Positions 43,610-53,000 are shown, counted from the stretch's first letter. The stretch: 64,000 bases of DNA from Aminobacter sp. HY435 (GCF_027568395.1 NZ_JANKZL010000004.1:372001-436000); one strand, 5' to 3'. The notes: generated from the sequence alone by a model not told the origin. Made by a program: numbers and translations.

Positions 43610-45022
43610 ATGGCAACCACCGACATGGAACGGCCCGGCGGAGGCGGCCTTGGCACACGCACATGGCGTGCGCTGATGGCCGTGCCGCACAGCTGGAACC
43701 GCTTCTGGCGGCGCGTTGCGCTGTATATGCCGAAGCGACTTTACGCCCGGTCGCTGCTGATCATCATCACACCGATGATCCTGCTGCAGTCGGTGGTGGC
43801 CTTCGTCTTCATGGAGCGCCACTGGCAGACGGTGACCGTGCGCCTGTCACAGGCGGTGACGCGCGACATCGCCGGCATCATCGACCTGCTCGAGACGTTC
43901 CCGACGCCCGAGGACTACGCCCAGATCATCCGCATCGCGCAGGACCGCATGTCGCTGAAGATCGACCTGCTGCCAGCCGAGCCGCTGCCCCCGCCCGGCC
44001 CGAAGCCGTTCTTTTCGATTCTCGACCAGGCTCTTTCGACCGAAATCCGCAGGCAGATCAACCGGCCGTTCTGGCTCGACACGGTCGGCAATTCCAATAT
44101 CGTCGAAGTCCGCGTGCAGCTCGAAGACAAGGTGCTGCGGGTCTTCGTCCGCCGCAGCCAGGCCTATGCGTCGAACACCCACATCTTCCTGTTGTGGATG
44201 GTTGGCACCTCGCTGGTCCTGCTCACCATCGCAATTCCCTTCCTGCGCAACCAGATCCGCCCGATCCTGCAGCTTGCCGAAGCCGCCGAAAGCTTCGGCA
44301 AGGGCCGCCCGATGCCGCCGAATTTCCGGCCGCGCGGCGCCGAGGAAGTCAGGCGCGCCGGCTTCGCCTTCATCCAGATGCGCGAGCGCATCGAGCGCCA
44401 GATCGACCAGCGCACGGCGATGTTGACCGGCGTCAGCCACGACCTGCGCACCATCCTGACGCGTTTCAAGCTGCAGCTGGCGCTGTCGGGCAACAAGATC
44501 GACCGCGAGGCGCTGAGCCAGGACATCGATGACATGCAGTCGATGCTCGAGGCCTATCTCGCTTTCGCGCGCGGCGAGGCGGCGGAGGATCCGGGTCGCT
44601 TCGATCTCGCCGCCTGCCTCGAGCGGCTGGGTGAGGAGGCCAAGCTCAGGAAGCGCAAGCTCAAGGTCACCCTTGTCGGCGAGCCGGAAGTCCATGTCCG
44701 GCCCAACGCCTTCACCCGGCTGCTGCAGAATGTCGTCGGCAACGCCTTCCGCTACGCCAAGGAGGTCGAGGTCAAGGCCGTACACGACCGCGGCATGCTG
44801 GTGGTCATGGTCGACGACAACGGCCCGGGCATTCCGGAAGAGAAGCGTGAGGAAGTGTTCAAGCCCTTCTTCAGGCTGGACGAGGCGCGCAACCTCGATT
44901 CCACCGGCACCGGTCTCGGACTTGCTGTTGCGCGCGATATCGCCCGCAGCCATGGCGGTGACATCAAGCTCAGTGACAGTCCGATGGGCGGCCTGCGCGC
45001 CATCATCCGGGTTCCTGCGTAA
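43610..45022 (+). CDS. EnvZ-type sensor histidine kinase
   Basis: The roughly 470-residue protein has two membrane helices (about residues 47-68 and 192-212) around a periplasmic sensor loop, a HAMP domain, a dimerisation domain with the phospho-accepting His277 (GVSHDLRTILTRFKLQL), and a C-terminal ATPase domain with N (NVVGNAFRYAK), G1 (DDNGPGIP), F (FKPFFR) and G2 (GTGLGLAV) motifs. It likely phosphorylates the response regulator at 42197. The start at 43610 has AAGGG ahead; 43598 is an alternative. It ends convergent to a permease remnant. Confidence 0.92.
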   Translation: MATTDMERPGGGGLGTRTWRALMAVPHSWNRFWRRVALYMPKRLYARSLLIIITPMILLQSVVAFVFMERHWQTVTVRLSQAVTRDIAGIIDLLETFPTPEDYAQIIRIAQDRMSLKIDLLPAEPLPPPGPKPFFSILDQALSTEIRRQINRPFWLDTVGNSNIVEVRVQLEDKVLRVFVRRSQAYASNTHIFLLWMVGTSLVLLTIAIPFLRNQIRPILQLAEAAESFGKGRPMPPNFRPRGAEEVRRAGFAFIQMRERIERQIDQRTAMLTGVSHDLRTILTRFKLQLALSGNKIDREALSQDIDDMQSMLEAYLAFARGEAAEDPGRFDLAACLERLGEEAKLRKRKLKVTLVGEPEVHVRPNAFTRLLQNVVGNAFRYAKEVEVKAVHDRGMLVVMVDDNGPGIPEEKREEVFKPFFRLDEARNLDSTGTGLGLAVARDIARSHGGDIKLSDSPMGGLRAIIRVPA

Positions 45023-45031
45023 GCGTAAGTA

Positions 45032-45223
45032 GCGGCGGTCGAATCGTGCCGTCAGCCGGTCGCCGACCCACTGGATGCCACGGACGGGCATGATCAGCAC
45101 GACCACGACCGCGATCATCACCGACGTCTCGAAGCGCTGGTAGCCATGGCGGATGGCAAGCTCGCCAGGTCCGCCCGCACCGATGGCGCCGGCCATTGCG
45201 AAGAGCGCCGCGTCATCCGCACG
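45032..45223 (-). pseudogene. metI: C-terminal remnant of a MetI-type methionine ABC permease
   Basis: On the minus strand the frame reads AMAGAIGAGGPGELAIRHGY, QRFETSVMIAVVVVLIM, then VGDRLTARFDRR. This is the last 60 residues of the D/L-methionine ABC permease (compare SAMAGVVGGGGLGDLAIRYG in E. coli MetI). A stop lies directly upstream in frame, and the upstream two thirds, including the EAA loop, is absent. No ATPase or binding-protein gene is adjacent. It is a gene remnant pointing toward the histidine kinase. Confidence 0.8.
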
Positions 45224-45305
45224 TCACGCAAGACTGCTCAAAGGCAGCCGCATACCAAAGGGCTGCCGCTGATTCATGGCCGGCGGCGAACGGGAAAGGC
45301 ATCAC

Positions 45306-46310
45306 GTGCGCATCCTGATGGTCACAGACGCATGGCGCCCGCAGATCAACGGCGTCGTGCACACGCTGGAACGGCTCGCCGAAACGTTGAAAGCCTATGG
45401 AGCCGAAGCCGATTTCCTCACTCCTGATATCTTCCGCACCCTGCCGATGCCGACCTATCCGGACATCCGGCTGGCGTTGACCACGCCCGGCAACGTCGCC
45501 CGCATCATCGAGCAGCGCCGGCCCGACCACATCCACTTGGCCACCGAAGGGCCGCTCGGCATGATGGCGCGGCGCTACTGCCTCGCCAACAACCGCCCGT
45601 TCACCACCAGCTACCACACCCGCTTTCCCGAATATGTCAGCGCCCGACTGCCCCTGCCGGAAAGCTGGACCTACGGCCTGCTGCGCAACTTCCACAATTC
45701 CGGCAAGGGCTGCATGGTTGCCACCCAGTCGCTGGCCGACGACCTCGCTTCGCGCGGCTTCGAAAAGCTGCGGCCATGGACGCGCGGCGTCGACATCAAC
45801 CACTTCCATCCCGACAAGAAGGTCGAGCTCGACCTCCCGCGTCCGATCTTCCTGTGCGTCGGCCGCATTGCGGTGGAGAAAAACCTGCCTGCCTTCCTCG
45901 ACCTCGACCTTCCAGGCAGCAAGGTGCTGGTCGGCGACGGGCCGGAGATCGAACGTCTGCGCGCCAGATACCCCAGGGCGCATTTCCTCGGCCGGCGGCC
46001 GAGCGACGAGTTGGCCCGGACCTACGCTTCAGCCGACGTCTTCGTCTTTCCGAGCCGCACCGACACCTTCGGCAACGTCATCATCGAGTCGCTGGCGAGC
46101 GGAACCCCGGTCGCGGCCTATCCGGTGACCGGCCCCGTCGATATCGTCGGCGATGGCGTCGGCGGGGTAGTCTCAGACAACTTGCAGGAAGCGGCGCTGG
46201 CGGCGCTCAAGATCGACCGCAGCGAAGCGCGCGAGCGCGCCATGCGCTACACATGGGCGGCCTGCGCCGAGATGTTTCTGGACAATGTGCGGGCGGCCTA
46301 CGCGACGTGA
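45306..46310 (+). CDS. GT4-family glycosyltransferase
   Basis: The 334-residue GT-B enzyme starts VRILMVTDAWRPQINGVVHT and has a C-terminal nucleotide-sugar site: IFLCVGRIAVEKNLPAFLDL, LVGDGPEIERLRARYP, and SADVFVFPSRTDTFGNVIIE (the E-x7-E region). The family includes sulfoquinovosyl-, mannosyl- and glycolipid glycosyltransferases (SqdX/MgtA-like). The acceptor is unknown. The start is a GTG at 45306 with GGGAAAGG upstream. It stands alone; a repeat element follows. Confidence 0.88.
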   Translation: MRILMVTDAWRPQINGVVHTLERLAETLKAYGAEADFLTPDIFRTLPMPTYPDIRLALTTPGNVARIIEQRRPDHIHLATEGPLGMMARRYCLANNRPFTTSYHTRFPEYVSARLPLPESWTYGLLRNFHNSGKGCMVATQSLADDLASRGFEKLRPWTRGVDINHFHPDKKVELDLPRPIFLCVGRIAVEKNLPAFLDLDLPGSKVLVGDGPEIERLRARYPRAHFLGRRPSDELARTYASADVFVFPSRTDTFGNVIIESLASGTPVAAYPVTGPVDIVGDGVGGVVSDNLQEAALAALKIDRSEARERAMRYTWAACAEMFLDNVRAAYAT

Positions 46311-46356
46311 TGCCCAGCGCATCCGCGATTCAAGTCAGGCCGGCCTCACCTGAATC

Positions 46357-46462
46357 CTAGCGCATCGGCCCGAAAATCGGACCGATTTTCGGAAAGCACG
46401 ATGCGCCAACTCAATAAGTTAGAGCGTCCTTTGTGCGTCCATCCGGACGCACGGCGCTCTAG
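46357..46462 (+). repeat. Intergenic palindromic mosaic element, copy 2
   Basis: About 106 bp, nearly identical to the copy at 19130 and in the same orientation, bounded by CTAG at both ends (CTAGCGCATCGG to GGCGCTCTAG). It includes the GTGCGTCC/GGACGCAC hairpin. Its right CTAG gives the TAG stop of the minus-strand CsaA gene. Confidence 0.85.
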
Positions 46463-46818
46463 AAAAGGTGGCCGCCGTCCGGCACCTTGCGTTCGATGGC
46501 GCCCAGCACGACATCGCCGTCGGCATCCGGAAAGCCGAGCGTCAGCACTTCCGACATGAATGGCCCGATCTGGCGCGGCGGAAAATTGACCACGGCAAAG
46601 ACCTGGCGGCCGACAAGAGTTTCCGGCGTGTAGTACTTGGTGATCTGGGCCGACGACTTCTTGACGCCGATCGGCGCGCCGAAATCGATCTTCAGCTTGA
46701 ACGCCGGCTTGCGCGCCTCCGGAAACGGCTCAACCTCGACAATCGTGCCGACGCGAATGTCAACCTTGTCGAAGTCGGCAAAACTGATCTCGGGCTTGCG
46801 CTCGTTCTTCGAACTCAT
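46459..46818 (-). CDS. csaA: tRNA-binding protein, CsaA-like
   Basis: The 119-residue protein has the OB-fold of the tRNA-binding/EMAPII type: FADFDKVDIRVGTIVEVEPF, KPAFKLKIDFGAPIGVKKSS, AQITKYYTPETLVGRQVFAV, VNFPPRQIGPFMSEVLTLGF. CsaA is a chaperone-like, tRNA-binding protein in Bacillus and others. The ATG at 46818 follows the YbjN gene by 8 nt on the same strand, so they form an operon. Its TAG stop is in the adjoining repeat. Confidence 0.9.
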   Translation of the reverse strand: MSSKNERKPEISFADFDKVDIRVGTIVEVEPFPEARKPAFKLKIDFGAPIGVKKSSAQITKYYTPETLVGRQVFAVVNFPPRQIGPFMSEVLTLGFPDADGDVVLGAIERKVPDGGHLF

Positions 46819-46826
46819 TGAAAAAC

Positions 46827-47327
46827 TCAGGCGTTGCCGTGGGTCTCGAACAGCACGCTGGCCAGCGCATCCTTGGCCGTGGTGCCCGACCAGACGACGA
46901 ACTGGAACGCCTGGAAATAGCATTCGCAAGCTTCAAGCGCCGAAGACAGCAGCACTTCGACCTGCTGGCTGGTCGGCTCGACGCCGCCAGCGAGCAGCAG
47001 GGACTGGCGGAACATGATCGCGCCTTCGCTCTCCCACAGGTCGAAATGGCCGAACAGCATCTGCTCGTTGATCATCGACAGCAGCCGCAGCACCTCGAGA
47101 GTGCGGTTTTCCGGAACCTTGATGTCGAATGCGCAGGCCAGATGCAGGGCCTCGAAATCCTCCATCCAGGAGAACGAGACCTGATATTCGGTCCAGTTGC
47201 CGACCACGGAAATCGAAATCTCGTCGTCACCTGCCCGTTCGAACGACCAGTCGTTGTTGTGAGCCACCTGCTCGATGACATCCACGGGGTGGATTTCACG
47301 GGAGAACTCGAGTTCGAGAAGTTCCAT
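46827..47327 (-). CDS. YbjN domain-containing protein
   Basis: The 166-residue protein shows the YbjN pattern: FSREIHPVDVIEQVAHNNDW, ISISVVGNWTEYQVSFSWME, DFEALHLACAFDIKVPENR, LLSMINEQMLFGHFDLWESE. YbjN is a type III secretion chaperone-like fold; in E. coli it affects motility and stress. Start ATG at 47327. It is the first gene of an operon with csaA. Confidence 0.88.
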   Translation of the reverse strand: MELLELEFSREIHPVDVIEQVAHNNDWSFERAGDDEISISVVGNWTEYQVSFSWMEDFEALHLACAFDIKVPENRTLEVLRLLSMINEQMLFGHFDLWESEGAIMFRQSLLLAGGVEPTSQQVEVLLSSALEACECYFQAFQFVVWSGTTAKDALASVLFETHGNA

Positions 47328-47644
47328 AAATGCTTCCTGTCGTTCTGGGCGCGCCAACACGCTCCGCGCGGGGGACACACACGACGAACTTTATTCTTGA
47401 ACTCGGACGACCAGCGCTGCCGGACTCAATACCCCCCAGCCGGACCGCGCCATCCGGTGCACGACCGTTTTTCGAATCGTGCAGTAAATTCAGTGTATTG
47501 ATCGTGACTCTCGTGAACAGCCCAATTTTTCGCACTGCCGCATTCGGGTGTGGAAACAGGCTGCGGCGCAGGCTCATCAAGCGCCGGTAAGCGATTCACG
47601 ACAAAGCACTTTTTCGTTTGGCGCTTTGTGGAAAAGTTAACGAA
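47328..47644. other. Gene-free stretch between YbjN and UbiK genes
   Basis: The 317 nt hold no gene I can support. Two small inverted repeats are seen: GCACGA/TCGTGC (47459-47464, 47477-47482), and ACAAAGC/GCTTTGT near 47600-47633. The promoter for ybjN should lie here, on the minus strand. Confidence 0.4.
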
Positions 47645-47959
47645 TTATTTCTTCGCGCGGGGCTTGGGCGAAGCCGCAGGTGAGGCTGCCTCCGCACCGC
47701 CGCCACCAAGCGCTGCAAGCTGCGCTTCAAGCGCTTCGATGCGGACGGTCAGCGCCTTGTTTTCGGCACGCGCCTTGATCGCCATGTCGCGCACGGCTTC
47801 GAACTCTTCGCGCTGCACCAGTTCGAGCGAATTCATCGCCCGCTCGGCCTGCGAACGGAACGCGGTCTCGACCTCGCGCTTGACGCCCTGGGCGGCGCCG
47901 GCGGCATCGGTCATCAGCTTGGCGAACTCATCCAGGATACGGTTCGGTCCGGTCGTCAT
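47645..47959 (-). CDS. ubiK: UbiK/BMFP-type accessory factor
   Basis: The 104-residue protein has the BMFP/UbiK pattern: NRILDEFAKLMTDAAGAAQG, VKREVETAFRSQAERAMNSL, ELVQREEFEAVRDMAIKARAE, KALTVRIEALEAQLAAL. It is an amphipathic, C-terminal coiled-coil small protein. UbiK assists ubiquinone biosynthesis in proteobacteria, and a similar role is likely. It is divergent from lgt. The ATG at 47959 follows the family start. Confidence 0.8.
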   Translation of the reverse strand: MTTGPNRILDEFAKLMTDAAGAAQGVKREVETAFRSQAERAMNSLELVQREEFEAVRDMAIKARAENKALTVRIEALEAQLAALGGGGAEAASPAASPKPRAKK

Positions 47960-48161
47960 GGCAAACCCTCGCATTATCGTTTCGACGTAGTGGGGCAAGA
48001 CCCGGAATGCAAGTTTATCGTAGCTTACGATCGGGACCAAACATTGCGACAAAAATGCCTTGGCGCTGGCAATGACTTCTCGGTGAGCGAGGTTTCGCCC
48101 GCCTTGACCCTGCCAAGGCGCTGCCGCATGGTCCGCGCCACCGCTTCGCCCGGAGACCGAA

Positions 48162-49016
48162 TTGACCGAATACCTTGCCTTGCCGCTGGCTGCCCTGGCC
48201 TTTCCGAACATCGATCCGGTAATCGTCCAGATCGGGCCGCTCGCCATCCACTGGTATGGGCTCGGCTATATCGTCGGCATCCTGTTTGCGTGGTGGTATG
48301 CCAAACGCCTGGTGGCGAACCAGCGGCTCTGGCAGGGCGGCGTGGCGCCGATGAAGCCGGAAGACCTCGACGACTTCATCCTCTGGGCCGCCATCGGCGT
48401 CGTCCTTGGCGGACGCGTAGGTTACATCCTGTTCTACGACCTCGCCCGCTACATAGCCAACCCGCTCGACATCATCGCCGTCTGGCAGGGCGGCATGTCG
48501 TTCCATGGCGGCTTCCTCGGCGTGACGCTCGCCATGATCCTGTTCGCACGCAAGCGCGGCATTCCCGTCTGGTCGCTGATCGACGTCGTGGCGGCGGGCG
48601 TGCCCGTCGGCCTGGGACTGGTGCGCGTCGCGAACTTCATCAACTCGGAACTCTGGGGCCGCGTCACCGACGTGCCGTGGGCGATGGAATTCCCCACAGG
48701 CGGGCCTTTCCTGCGCCATCCGAGCCAGCTCTACGAAGCCTTCCTCGAAGGCCTCGTGCTGTTCCTTGTCTTGCGCTTCCTCACGCACTCCAGGCTGAAA
48801 CTCAAGACGCCCCGCTTCGTCGCCGGCGCGTTTGTCTGCGGCTACGGCCTGTCGCGCATCTTCGTCGAATTCTTCCGCGAGCCCGACCAGCAGATCGGCT
48901 ATCTCGCCGGTGGCTGGCTGACCATGGGCATGGTGCTGTCGACCCCGATGGTGCTGGTCGGCATCTGGGCGATGCTGTCTGCCAGGCCGGCGGCCCCCAT
49001 CGCCAAGCCCGCATGA
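48162..49016 (+). CDS. lgt: Prolipoprotein diacylglyceryl transferase
   Basis: This 284-residue inner-membrane enzyme transfers diacylglyceryl from phosphatidylglycerol to the lipobox Cys of prolipoproteins. Its seven helices include the Lgt motifs [42 protein letters not shown] (essential His in HGG), and [16 protein letters not shown] (the signature Arg/Asn/Glu). The start is TTG at 48162. It overlaps the next gene by 4 nt (ATGA). It processes the many lipoproteins of this genome, several of them in this window. Confidence 0.96.
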   Translation: MTEYLALPLAALAFPNIDPVIVQIGPLAIHWYGLGYIVGILFAWWYAKRLVANQRLWQGGVAPMKPEDLDDFILWAAIGVVLGGRVGYILFYDLARYIANPLDIIAVWQGGMSFHGGFLGVTLAMILFARKRGIPVWSLIDVVAAGVPVGLGLVRVANFINSELWGRVTDVPWAMEFPTGGPFLRHPSQLYEAFLEGLVLFLVLRFLTHSRLKLKTPRFVAGAFVCGYGLSRIFVEFFREPDQQIGYLAGGWLTMGMVLSTPMVLVGIWAMLSARPAAPIAKPA

Positions 49017-50092
49017 CCAGGCTGAAGCAGCGGATAGTAAGCCTGATCGACGCCACAGGCCCGATCAGCGTGTCCGAATACATGGCAATCTGCCTGTTCG
49101 ATCCCGAACACGGCTATTACACGACGCGCAATCCCTTCGGCGTGGCGGGCGATTTCACCACCGCCCCGGAGGTCAGCCAGATGTTCGGCGAACTGGTTGC
49201 AGTCTGGCTCTTGTCTGCCTGGCAGGCAGCCGGCTGCCCGGCGGCGCCCGTCCTCGCCGAGATCGGCCCAGGCCGCGGCACCCTGATGAAGGACGTCCTG
49301 CGCGTCCTCGCCAGGCTCGACCCCGCGCTTACGGCCAATGTGGCACTGATCGAGACCAGTCCTCGCCTGCGCCAGGTGCAGAAGACAACGCTCGGCCAAA
49401 GCGCTGTTGAGATCTCATGGCACGAGAGCGTCGCCACCTTGCCTCAAGCGCCCTTGTTCATCGTCGGCAATGAACTGTTCGACGCCATTCCGACGCGCCA
49501 GTTTGTCAAGGTCGGCGCCGACTGGCGCGAACGGTCCATTGGTATCAGCGACGACGGCGCCCTCGCCTTCGTTGCCGGATCGGCCGCCATCGAGTCCGCC
49601 CTGCTCCCCGCTGAGGCCGCGACAGCACCCGAAGGCGCGATCTTCGAACTGGCCCCGGCGCGCACCGCCACGATGGAGCTGGTCGCGGAACGCATCGCCG
49701 CACATGGCGGCGCCGGCCTGTTCTTCGACTACGGCCATTTGCGCCCCGGCATCGGCGACACGTTGCAGGCTCTGCGCAAGCACCAGTTCGAGGATGTGCT
49801 GGCCAGTCCCGGCGAGGCCGACCTCACCTCACATGTCGACTTTGCGGCTCTTGCAACGGCTGCAAGGGTTCACGGCCTCGAAGCGCAATTGGCGACACAG
49901 GGCGACTTCCTGCTCGCCATGGGACTGATCGAGCGGGCTGGACGACTGGGCGCCACAGCCGAGGACCAAGGGCGCGAAAAACTGCAATCCGAGGTAGAGC
50001 GCCTGGCCGGTCCCGACGCCATGGGCGACCTGTTCAAGGTGATCGCCATCGCCCGCCCTGGCACAAAACCTCCCTTTCCGGCAGTCAGTTGA
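49013..50092 (+). CDS. SAM-dependent methyltransferase, MidA/NDUFAF7 family
   Basis: The 359-residue protein has [40 protein letters not shown] and [19 protein letters not shown] (SAM site), followed by [14 protein letters not shown] and [20 protein letters not shown]. In eukaryotes NDUFAF7 dimethylates an arginine of complex I, and bacterial members are thought to act likewise. It overlaps lgt by 4 nt, so it is translationally coupled to it. The same order lgt-midA-pgeF is common in rhizobia. Confidence 0.9.
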   Translation: MTRLKQRIVSLIDATGPISVSEYMAICLFDPEHGYYTTRNPFGVAGDFTTAPEVSQMFGELVAVWLLSAWQAAGCPAAPVLAEIGPGRGTLMKDVLRVLARLDPALTANVALIETSPRLRQVQKTTLGQSAVEISWHESVATLPQAPLFIVGNELFDAIPTRQFVKVGADWRERSIGISDDGALAFVAGSAAIESALLPAEAATAPEGAIFELAPARTATMELVAERIAAHGGAGLFFDYGHLRPGIGDTLQALRKHQFEDVLASPGEADLTSHVDFAALATAARVHGLEAQLATQGDFLLAMGLIERAGRLGATAEDQGREKLQSEVERLAGPDAMGDLFKVIAIARPGTKPPFPAVS

Positions 50093-50135
50093 CAGCAAGC
50101 TTGCCCCTGCTCCACTGTCCGCCCTCGCATCTCGT

Positions 50136-50231
50136 GCATGGCTCTGAAAATCGGCATCGATTTTCGGGAATAGTCATGAACAGATTCAATAACTTATAGC
50201 GTCATTTGCGCATCCAACAAGACGCGCAGCC
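50136..50231 (+). repeat. Decayed copy of the intergenic palindromic mosaic element
   Basis: The segment GCATGGCTCTGAAAATCGG, followed by a CGATTTTCGGGAATAG arm, CAGATTCAATAACTTATAGCG and GCGCATCCAACAAGACGCGC, corresponds in order to the three hairpins of the element at 46357, with many mismatches. It sits between midA and pgeF. Confidence 0.6.
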
Positions 50232-50303
50232 CTGTGTGAGGCGAGCCCGGCGACGCCCGGTACAGCCCTTGACGAAAAGGCCGAAGCGAATGACAAGGCG
50301 GCA

Positions 50304-51095
50304 ATGCTGAACGACTCGACGCCGGATCCGGTCCGCTCAAACTCGCTCGCCAGCGCGGAGGCCAATGGCATCCGCCACGGTTTTTTCACCCGCATCGGCG
50401 GGGTCTCGGAAGGCATCTACAAGGGCCTCAACATTGGCGTCGGATCGGACGACGACCAGTCGCTGGTTACCGAGAACCGTCGCCGCGTTGCAAGCTGGAT
50501 GGGCGTCGCGCCCGACCACCTGCTCAGCCTCTACCAGGTCCATTCGCCCGACGTGATCGTCGCCACCGGGCCGTTTTCCGGGGCGCGCCCGAAGGCCGAC
50601 GCCATCGTCACCAATCGGCCGGGGCTGGCACTCGGCGCATCGTCGGCCGATTGTGGCCCGGTCCTCTTCGCCGACCCTCAGGCGCGCGTCATCGGCGCTG
50701 CCCATGCCGGCTGGAAAGGCGCGTTCACAGGCGTTCTTGAGAACACCGTGGCGGCCATGGAAGGGCTGGGGGCGCAGCGCGAGCGCATCATTGCCGTGCT
50801 CGGCCCGTCGATCAGCGCGGCGAACTATGAAGTCGGCCCCGAATTCGTCGCCCGCTTCACCGACCACGATGCCGACAACGCGCAATACTTCGCCCCCTCG
50901 CAAAACCCCGGGCATTCGATGTTCGACCTCAATCGCTACACGGTGGATCGACTTCGCCGTGCCGGCGTTGCTGCCGGCATGCTCGGCCGCTGCACCTATG
51001 CGGAGGAAGACCTGTTCTACTCCTACCGGCGCACCACGCACCGCAAGGAAGCCGACTACGGACGGCAGATATCGGCAATCGCATTGGAGGACTGA
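50304..51095 (+). CDS. pgeF: Peptidoglycan editing factor PgeF (laccase domain, YfiH)
   Basis: The 263-residue protein has the multicopper-oxidase-like family metal residues: LYQVHSPDVIVATGP (His), ALGASSADCGPVLFADPQAR (Cys) and VIGAAHAGWKGAFTGVLENT (His), and the C-terminal TYAEEDLFYSYRRTTHRKEA. In E. coli PgeF it removes non-canonical amino acids from murein precursors. ATG at 50304. It is 4 nt upstream of the M24-family gene, which it overlaps functionally in an operon. Confidence 0.9.
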   Translation: MLNDSTPDPVRSNSLASAEANGIRHGFFTRIGGVSEGIYKGLNIGVGSDDDQSLVTENRRRVASWMGVAPDHLLSLYQVHSPDVIVATGPFSGARPKADAIVTNRPGLALGASSADCGPVLFADPQARVIGAAHAGWKGAFTGVLENTVAAMEGLGAQRERIIAVLGPSISAANYEVGPEFVARFTDHDADNAQYFAPSQNPGHSMFDLNRYTVDRLRRAGVAAGMLGRCTYAEEDLFYSYRRTTHRKEADYGRQISAIALED

Positions 51096-51099
51096 CCGC

Positions 51100-52251
51100 A
51101 TGGCGCTGCATTTCGAACGATCCGAATTCGACGCCCGCCGCGACCGGCTGATGATCGAAATGGCCGAAAAGAAGCTCGACGCCATCGTGCTGTTTGCCCA
51201 GGAGAGCATGTACTGGCTCACCGGCTTCGACACCTTCGGCTTCTGCTTCTTCCAGGCGCTGGTGATGAAGGCCGACGGCTCGATGACGCTGCTGACGCGG
51301 TCGGCCGACCTGCGCCAGGCCCGCCACACCTCCACCATCGACAACATCGTCGTCTGGACCGACCGCGACGGCGCCAACCCGACGCTCGACCTGCGCAACC
51401 TGCTCAACGATCTCGGCATGCTCGGAATGCGGATCGGCGTCGAATACGACACCCATGGCCTGACCGCCTTCAACGGCCGCCGTCTCGACGAGCAGCTCCA
51501 GACCTTTGGCCAGATTGTCGACGCCTCGGGCATCGTCGGGCGCCTGCGTCTGTTCAAGAGCCCGGCCGAAATCGAGAAGGCGGAGAAGGCGGCGAGCCTT
51601 GCCGACGACGCGCTCGACGCGGCCCTGCCGCTGATCAAGCAGGGTGGCGACGAGGCCAGGATCCTCGCGGCGATGCAGGGCGCGATCTTTTCAGGCGGTG
51701 GCGACTACCCGGCCAACGAGTTCATCATCGGCTCGGGCGCCGACGCGCTGCTGTGCCGCTACAAGGCCGGGCGCCGCAAGCTCAACAGGAACGACCAGCT
51801 GACGCTCGAGTGGGCCGGAGTGTTCCATCACTACCATGCGCCGATGATGCGCACGGCGCTCACCGGCAAGGTGTCAAAGCGTCACCAGGAACTGTATGAC
51901 GCCTCGCTCGATGCGCTGCTTGCTGCCGAAAAGGCGATGACGCCCGGCAACACCTTTGGCGACGTCTTCGACGCGCACGCCCGAACTCTCGAAACACATG
52001 GCCTGACCAAGCACCGCCTGAACGCGTGCGGCTACTCGGTGGGTGCGCGTTTCACGCCTTCCTGGATGGACATGCCGATGTTCTACCAGGGCAATCCCGA
52101 GCCGATCGCACCGAACATGACGCTGTTTGCGCACATCATCATCATGGATTCCGAGGCCGAGACCGCAATGACCCTCGGCCGCACATATCTCACCACCGAA
52201 TCCGCACCGCGGCCGCTTTCGCGCCATGATCTCGACTTGATCGTGCGGTGA
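51100..52251 (+). CDS. M24 (Xaa-Pro peptidase/creatinase) family protein lacking metal ligands
   Basis: The 383-residue protein has the two-domain creatinase/prolidase fold: an N-terminal half with QESMYWLTGFDTFGFCFFQA, and a pita-bread half from about residue 155. All five metal ligands seem changed. The usual DxG…SDxTRT reads LEWAGVF…HAPMMRT. The GHGIG His is in ACGYSVGARF. The EPG Glu is in MTLFAHIIIMD. It is therefore closer to creatinase-like non-metal hydrolases such as ectoine hydrolase, or is a non-peptidase. It lies 4 nt after pgeF. Confidence 0.85.
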   Translation: MALHFERSEFDARRDRLMIEMAEKKLDAIVLFAQESMYWLTGFDTFGFCFFQALVMKADGSMTLLTRSADLRQARHTSTIDNIVVWTDRDGANPTLDLRNLLNDLGMLGMRIGVEYDTHGLTAFNGRRLDEQLQTFGQIVDASGIVGRLRLFKSPAEIEKAEKAASLADDALDAALPLIKQGGDEARILAAMQGAIFSGGGDYPANEFIIGSGADALLCRYKAGRRKLNRNDQLTLEWAGVFHHYHAPMMRTALTGKVSKRHQELYDASLDALLAAEKAMTPGNTFGDVFDAHARTLETHGLTKHRLNACGYSVGARFTPSWMDMPMFYQGNPEPIAPNMTLFAHIIIMDSEAETAMTLGRTYLTTESAPRPLSRHDLDLIVR

Positions 52252-52295
52252 GTGGCGATGTGCGCTGAGGGGCGTTTGGCAGGGAGCAACTGCAG

Positions 52296-52886
52296 ATGAA
52301 ACGTTGGTTCGGAGCCGCGGCGACACTATCCGCGCTCGTGGCGCTATCTGCTTGCAACAGCCCAAGGGACGTGCTCGAGCCGTCCACCATCGCGCCAACC
52401 GCGCAATCGAACGCGCTTGCCCAGGCCGAAGGCACCGCAACGACGGTCCCCGCTCCGGCCGCAGCCACGACGGCAACGGTTGCGCCATCGCCGCAGGCCA
52501 CCGCGATCCTTGGCAAGACGCGCGTCCAGTTCGCCCCCATCGTCGGTACGCCCGTCGAGTCTGCCACGCCGCTGACCGAACGCCTCGGCGTCAGGGCGCG
52601 CGCCCGCGGCATCACACTTGCCGGCAGCACCGACACGACAGCGCCGGGTGTCATCATGCGTGGCTATTTCTCGGCGCTCACCGAAGGCCCGGATACGACC
52701 GTCGTCTACGTATGGGATGTCTACGATCCGGCCGGCACCCGACTGCACCGCATCAACGGGCAGCAAACGGCCGCTTCGGCCGCAGGCGGTGAAGGATGGC
52801 CCGCGGTTTCGCCCTCTACCATGCAGTCGATAGCCGACAGCACTATCGATCAGCTCGCCGAGTGGCTGGCTTCGCGTGCGGGATAA
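52296..52886 (+). CDS. Lipoprotein of unknown function
   Basis: The 196-residue protein has a lipobox (LVALSAC, Cys20) and a Thr/Ala/Pro-rich linker (about 25-75). A conserved-looking C-terminal domain reads VQFAPIVGTPVESATPLTER, AGSTDTTAPGVIMRGYFSAL and VVYVWDVYDPAGTRLHRING. I recognise this only as a lipoprotein type widespread in rhizobia. GCAGGGAGC lies before the ATG. It is the last gene before prs in the same direction. Confidence 0.75.
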   Translation: MKRWFGAAATLSALVALSACNSPRDVLEPSTIAPTAQSNALAQAEGTATTVPAPAAATTATVAPSPQATAILGKTRVQFAPIVGTPVESATPLTERLGVRARARGITLAGSTDTTAPGVIMRGYFSALTEGPDTTVVYVWDVYDPAGTRLHRINGQQTAASAAGGEGWPAVSPSTMQSIADSTIDQLAEWLASRAG

Positions 52887-53000
52887 GCCGCGACATTCCG
52901 TTCCACTAAGTCGGTTTTTTGGGATTCCATGGCGAGTCCGCTTGCAATACAGCGTAGGGCCGGTAAAAGCCCGCTCATATTTCACTTCCAGGATCGGCGT

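Noticed and set aside
43847-45196. 449-codon minus-strand frame across the histidine kinase
   Set aside because: Only its first 55 codons show homology (the MetI remnant). The rest is antisense to the kinase.
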